Positions 40,072-40,812 of a stretch of 40,812 nt of DNA are shown here, one piece after another (position 1 is the stretch's first letter; each line of letters begins with the position of its first letter). Source of the stretch: Erysipelotrichaceae bacterium (GTDB lineage: Bacteria; Bacillota_I; Bacilli_A; Erysipelotrichales; Erysipelotrichaceae); the NCBI GenBank assembly GCA_017550145.1, contig JAFZQG010000018.1, positions 1 to 40,812 of the forward strand, in the 5' to 3' direction. The notes beneath the pieces are model-generated. The model searched no databases. It had not been told where the DNA came from and saw only the letters and a list, made by a program, of their open reading frames with translations. The position numbers were made by a program, and so were the translations under genes.

Positions 40072-40812
40072 GAAAAAGTTCATTAAATACCTGTTTCTGT
40101 TTCTGATTTTATGTTCGACATTTACTTATGTATCTGCCGAAGAAGCAAAAGAAGATATGAGTAAATGGAGAATGAAAATTCTTCTTCAGCATTGCGATCA
40201 GCATGATGAGATCAAAATTGTAAGATTCTATAATACCGAAACCGACAGTTATGGTTTCTGCCTTGAACCTGAAGTTGATTATAATCCATACGAATATGAG
40301 TACATTAAACAAGCTTATATAAACGAAGATCTTTTCAACATCTATAAGGCTTTTGCCCAGTTAGGAAAAACAGAAGAATATTATATTGCTGCTCAATTAA
40401 TGATCTGGGAACTGATGACCGGTAAACAGTATACGTTTGATTCCAAAGGCGCAGCTGACTACGGAGAAGAAACTATTAAGGAAACGATCGCATCATTCAG
40501 TTCTTCTAAAGATAATAAAACAATTGAAATAAATAAAGATGTTCTATTTGAAGACAATAATACGATCGAAATAGAAAATCTGAATTCATACCAGCTGGAT
40601 ATTGATCCGAATGAAATCATTGAAATGACGGATGATTCATTTACTATTAAACTTAAACAATTATATCCTTTGCAAAGAACAATCAATCTTACTTCATTAA
40701 AAAAAGAGATAAACGGATCAGTAATATATTCTTCTGAAGAGTCTCAGAATCTGTTCTCCTATGAAGGTGATTTTGATGATCTGAAAGACATAAGAATCAA
40801 TCTTAATATAAA
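40070..40812 (+). CDS. Secreted thioester-domain surface protein (partial, runs off the window)
   Basis: At least 247 residues, truncated by the window end. Residues 1-23 are a signal peptide (charged MKKFIKY, hydrophobic core, VSA cleavage before EE). The next about 100 residues resemble Gram-positive thioester adhesin domains (TQXA/TED): a Cys in SYGFCLEPEVDYNP (C64) and a Gln in YYIAAQLMIWELMTG (Q109), the pair that forms the internal Cys-Gln thioester able to bond covalently to host amines. The short 45-residue gap fits the compact clostridial-type versions. Beyond about residue 150 the sequence is Asn/Asp-rich and beta-like. A C-terminal LPXTG sorting motif would be expected outside the window. 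The Shine-Dalgarno is GGAGG within a hairpin. Confidence 0.72.
   Translation, partial: MKKFIKYLFLFLILCSTFTYVSAEEAKEDMSKWRMKILLQHCDQHDEIKIVRFYNTETDSYGFCLEPEVDYNPYEYEYIKQAYINEDLFNIYKAFAQLGKTEEYYIAAQLMIWELMTGKQYTFDSKGAADYGEETIKETIASFSSSKDNKTIEINKDVLFEDNNTIEIENLNSYQLDIDPNEIIEMTDDSFTIKLKQLYPLQRTINLTSLKKEINGSVIYSSEESQNLFSYEGDFDDLKDIRINLNI

Overview
This 40.8-kb window looks like core chromosome from a low-GC, anaerobic Firmicute, most probably of the class Erysipelotrichia (the relatives of Mollicutes). The evidence is gene order close to Bacillus subtilis blocks (yqeI-yqeK-rsfS-yqeM; dnaD-nth; lon-engB; rnhC/cvpA/mutS2; alaS-ireB-yrzB-mltG-udk-greA), four tRNA-responsive T-box leaders, a DUF3196-like protein of the type seen in Mollicutes and Erysipelotrichia, and a trimeric [FeFe] hydrogenase. 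The taxonomic call is inference; there is no rRNA in the window. I see no tRNA, rRNA, CRISPR array, prophage or insertion sequence.

Layout. 1-3690 (+): a tightly overlapping operon with yhbY, yqeK, rsfS, a methyltransferase, mtnN, dnaD and nth. 3678-5156 (-): a DUF1846 protein, convergent with nth. 5338-9509 (+): hydC-hydB-hydA, an electron-bifurcating-type [FeFe] hydrogenase, ending at a strong terminator. 9585-14469 (+): a DUF3196-like gene, then trigger factor, lon and engB. 14494-18183 (+): Val T-box, valS and an alpha/beta hydrolase. 18271-18618 (+): a histone-H1-like Lys/Ala/Pro repeat protein. 18643-20640 (+): Thr T-box and a ThrRS lacking the TGS domain. 20650-23214 (-): rnhC-proS. 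23268-28074 (+): cvpA-mutS2-uvrC and a new 55-residue membrane ORF. 28096-29334 (-): trpS with its T-box. 29365-33598 (+): spx-mnmA-recD2-ECF S component. 33600-39338 (+): Ala T-box, alaS, ireB, yrzB, mltG, udk, greA. 39389-40812 (+): an accessory cell-surface locus with an anchored extracellular protein and a thioester-domain surface protein that runs off the window.

How the genes work together. Most encode translation (four T-box synthetase units, ProRS, RsfS, MnmA, YhbY, EngB), protein quality control (Tig, Lon, Spx) and DNA repair (Nth, MutS2, UvrC, RecD2, RNase HIII). The hydrogenase supplies the main metabolic clue: NADH- and ferredoxin-linked H2 metabolism in a fermenter.

The least expected signals are these. 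(1) Two surface genes at the right end share a leader element that starts at the preceding stop codon and leads into a hairpin holding the Shine-Dalgarno in its loop; in the first case this hairpin is also the greA terminator. (2) Five first-in-operon genes lack a Shine-Dalgarno and have a -10 box 6 to 8 nt before the ATG, which predicts leaderless mRNAs. (3) A free-standing AAKK/PAKK repeat protein carries a 62-bp internal DNA duplication. (4) ThrRS has no TGS domain, and Spx has a five-cysteine tail. (5) nadD and ruvX are missing from otherwise conserved gene blocks.
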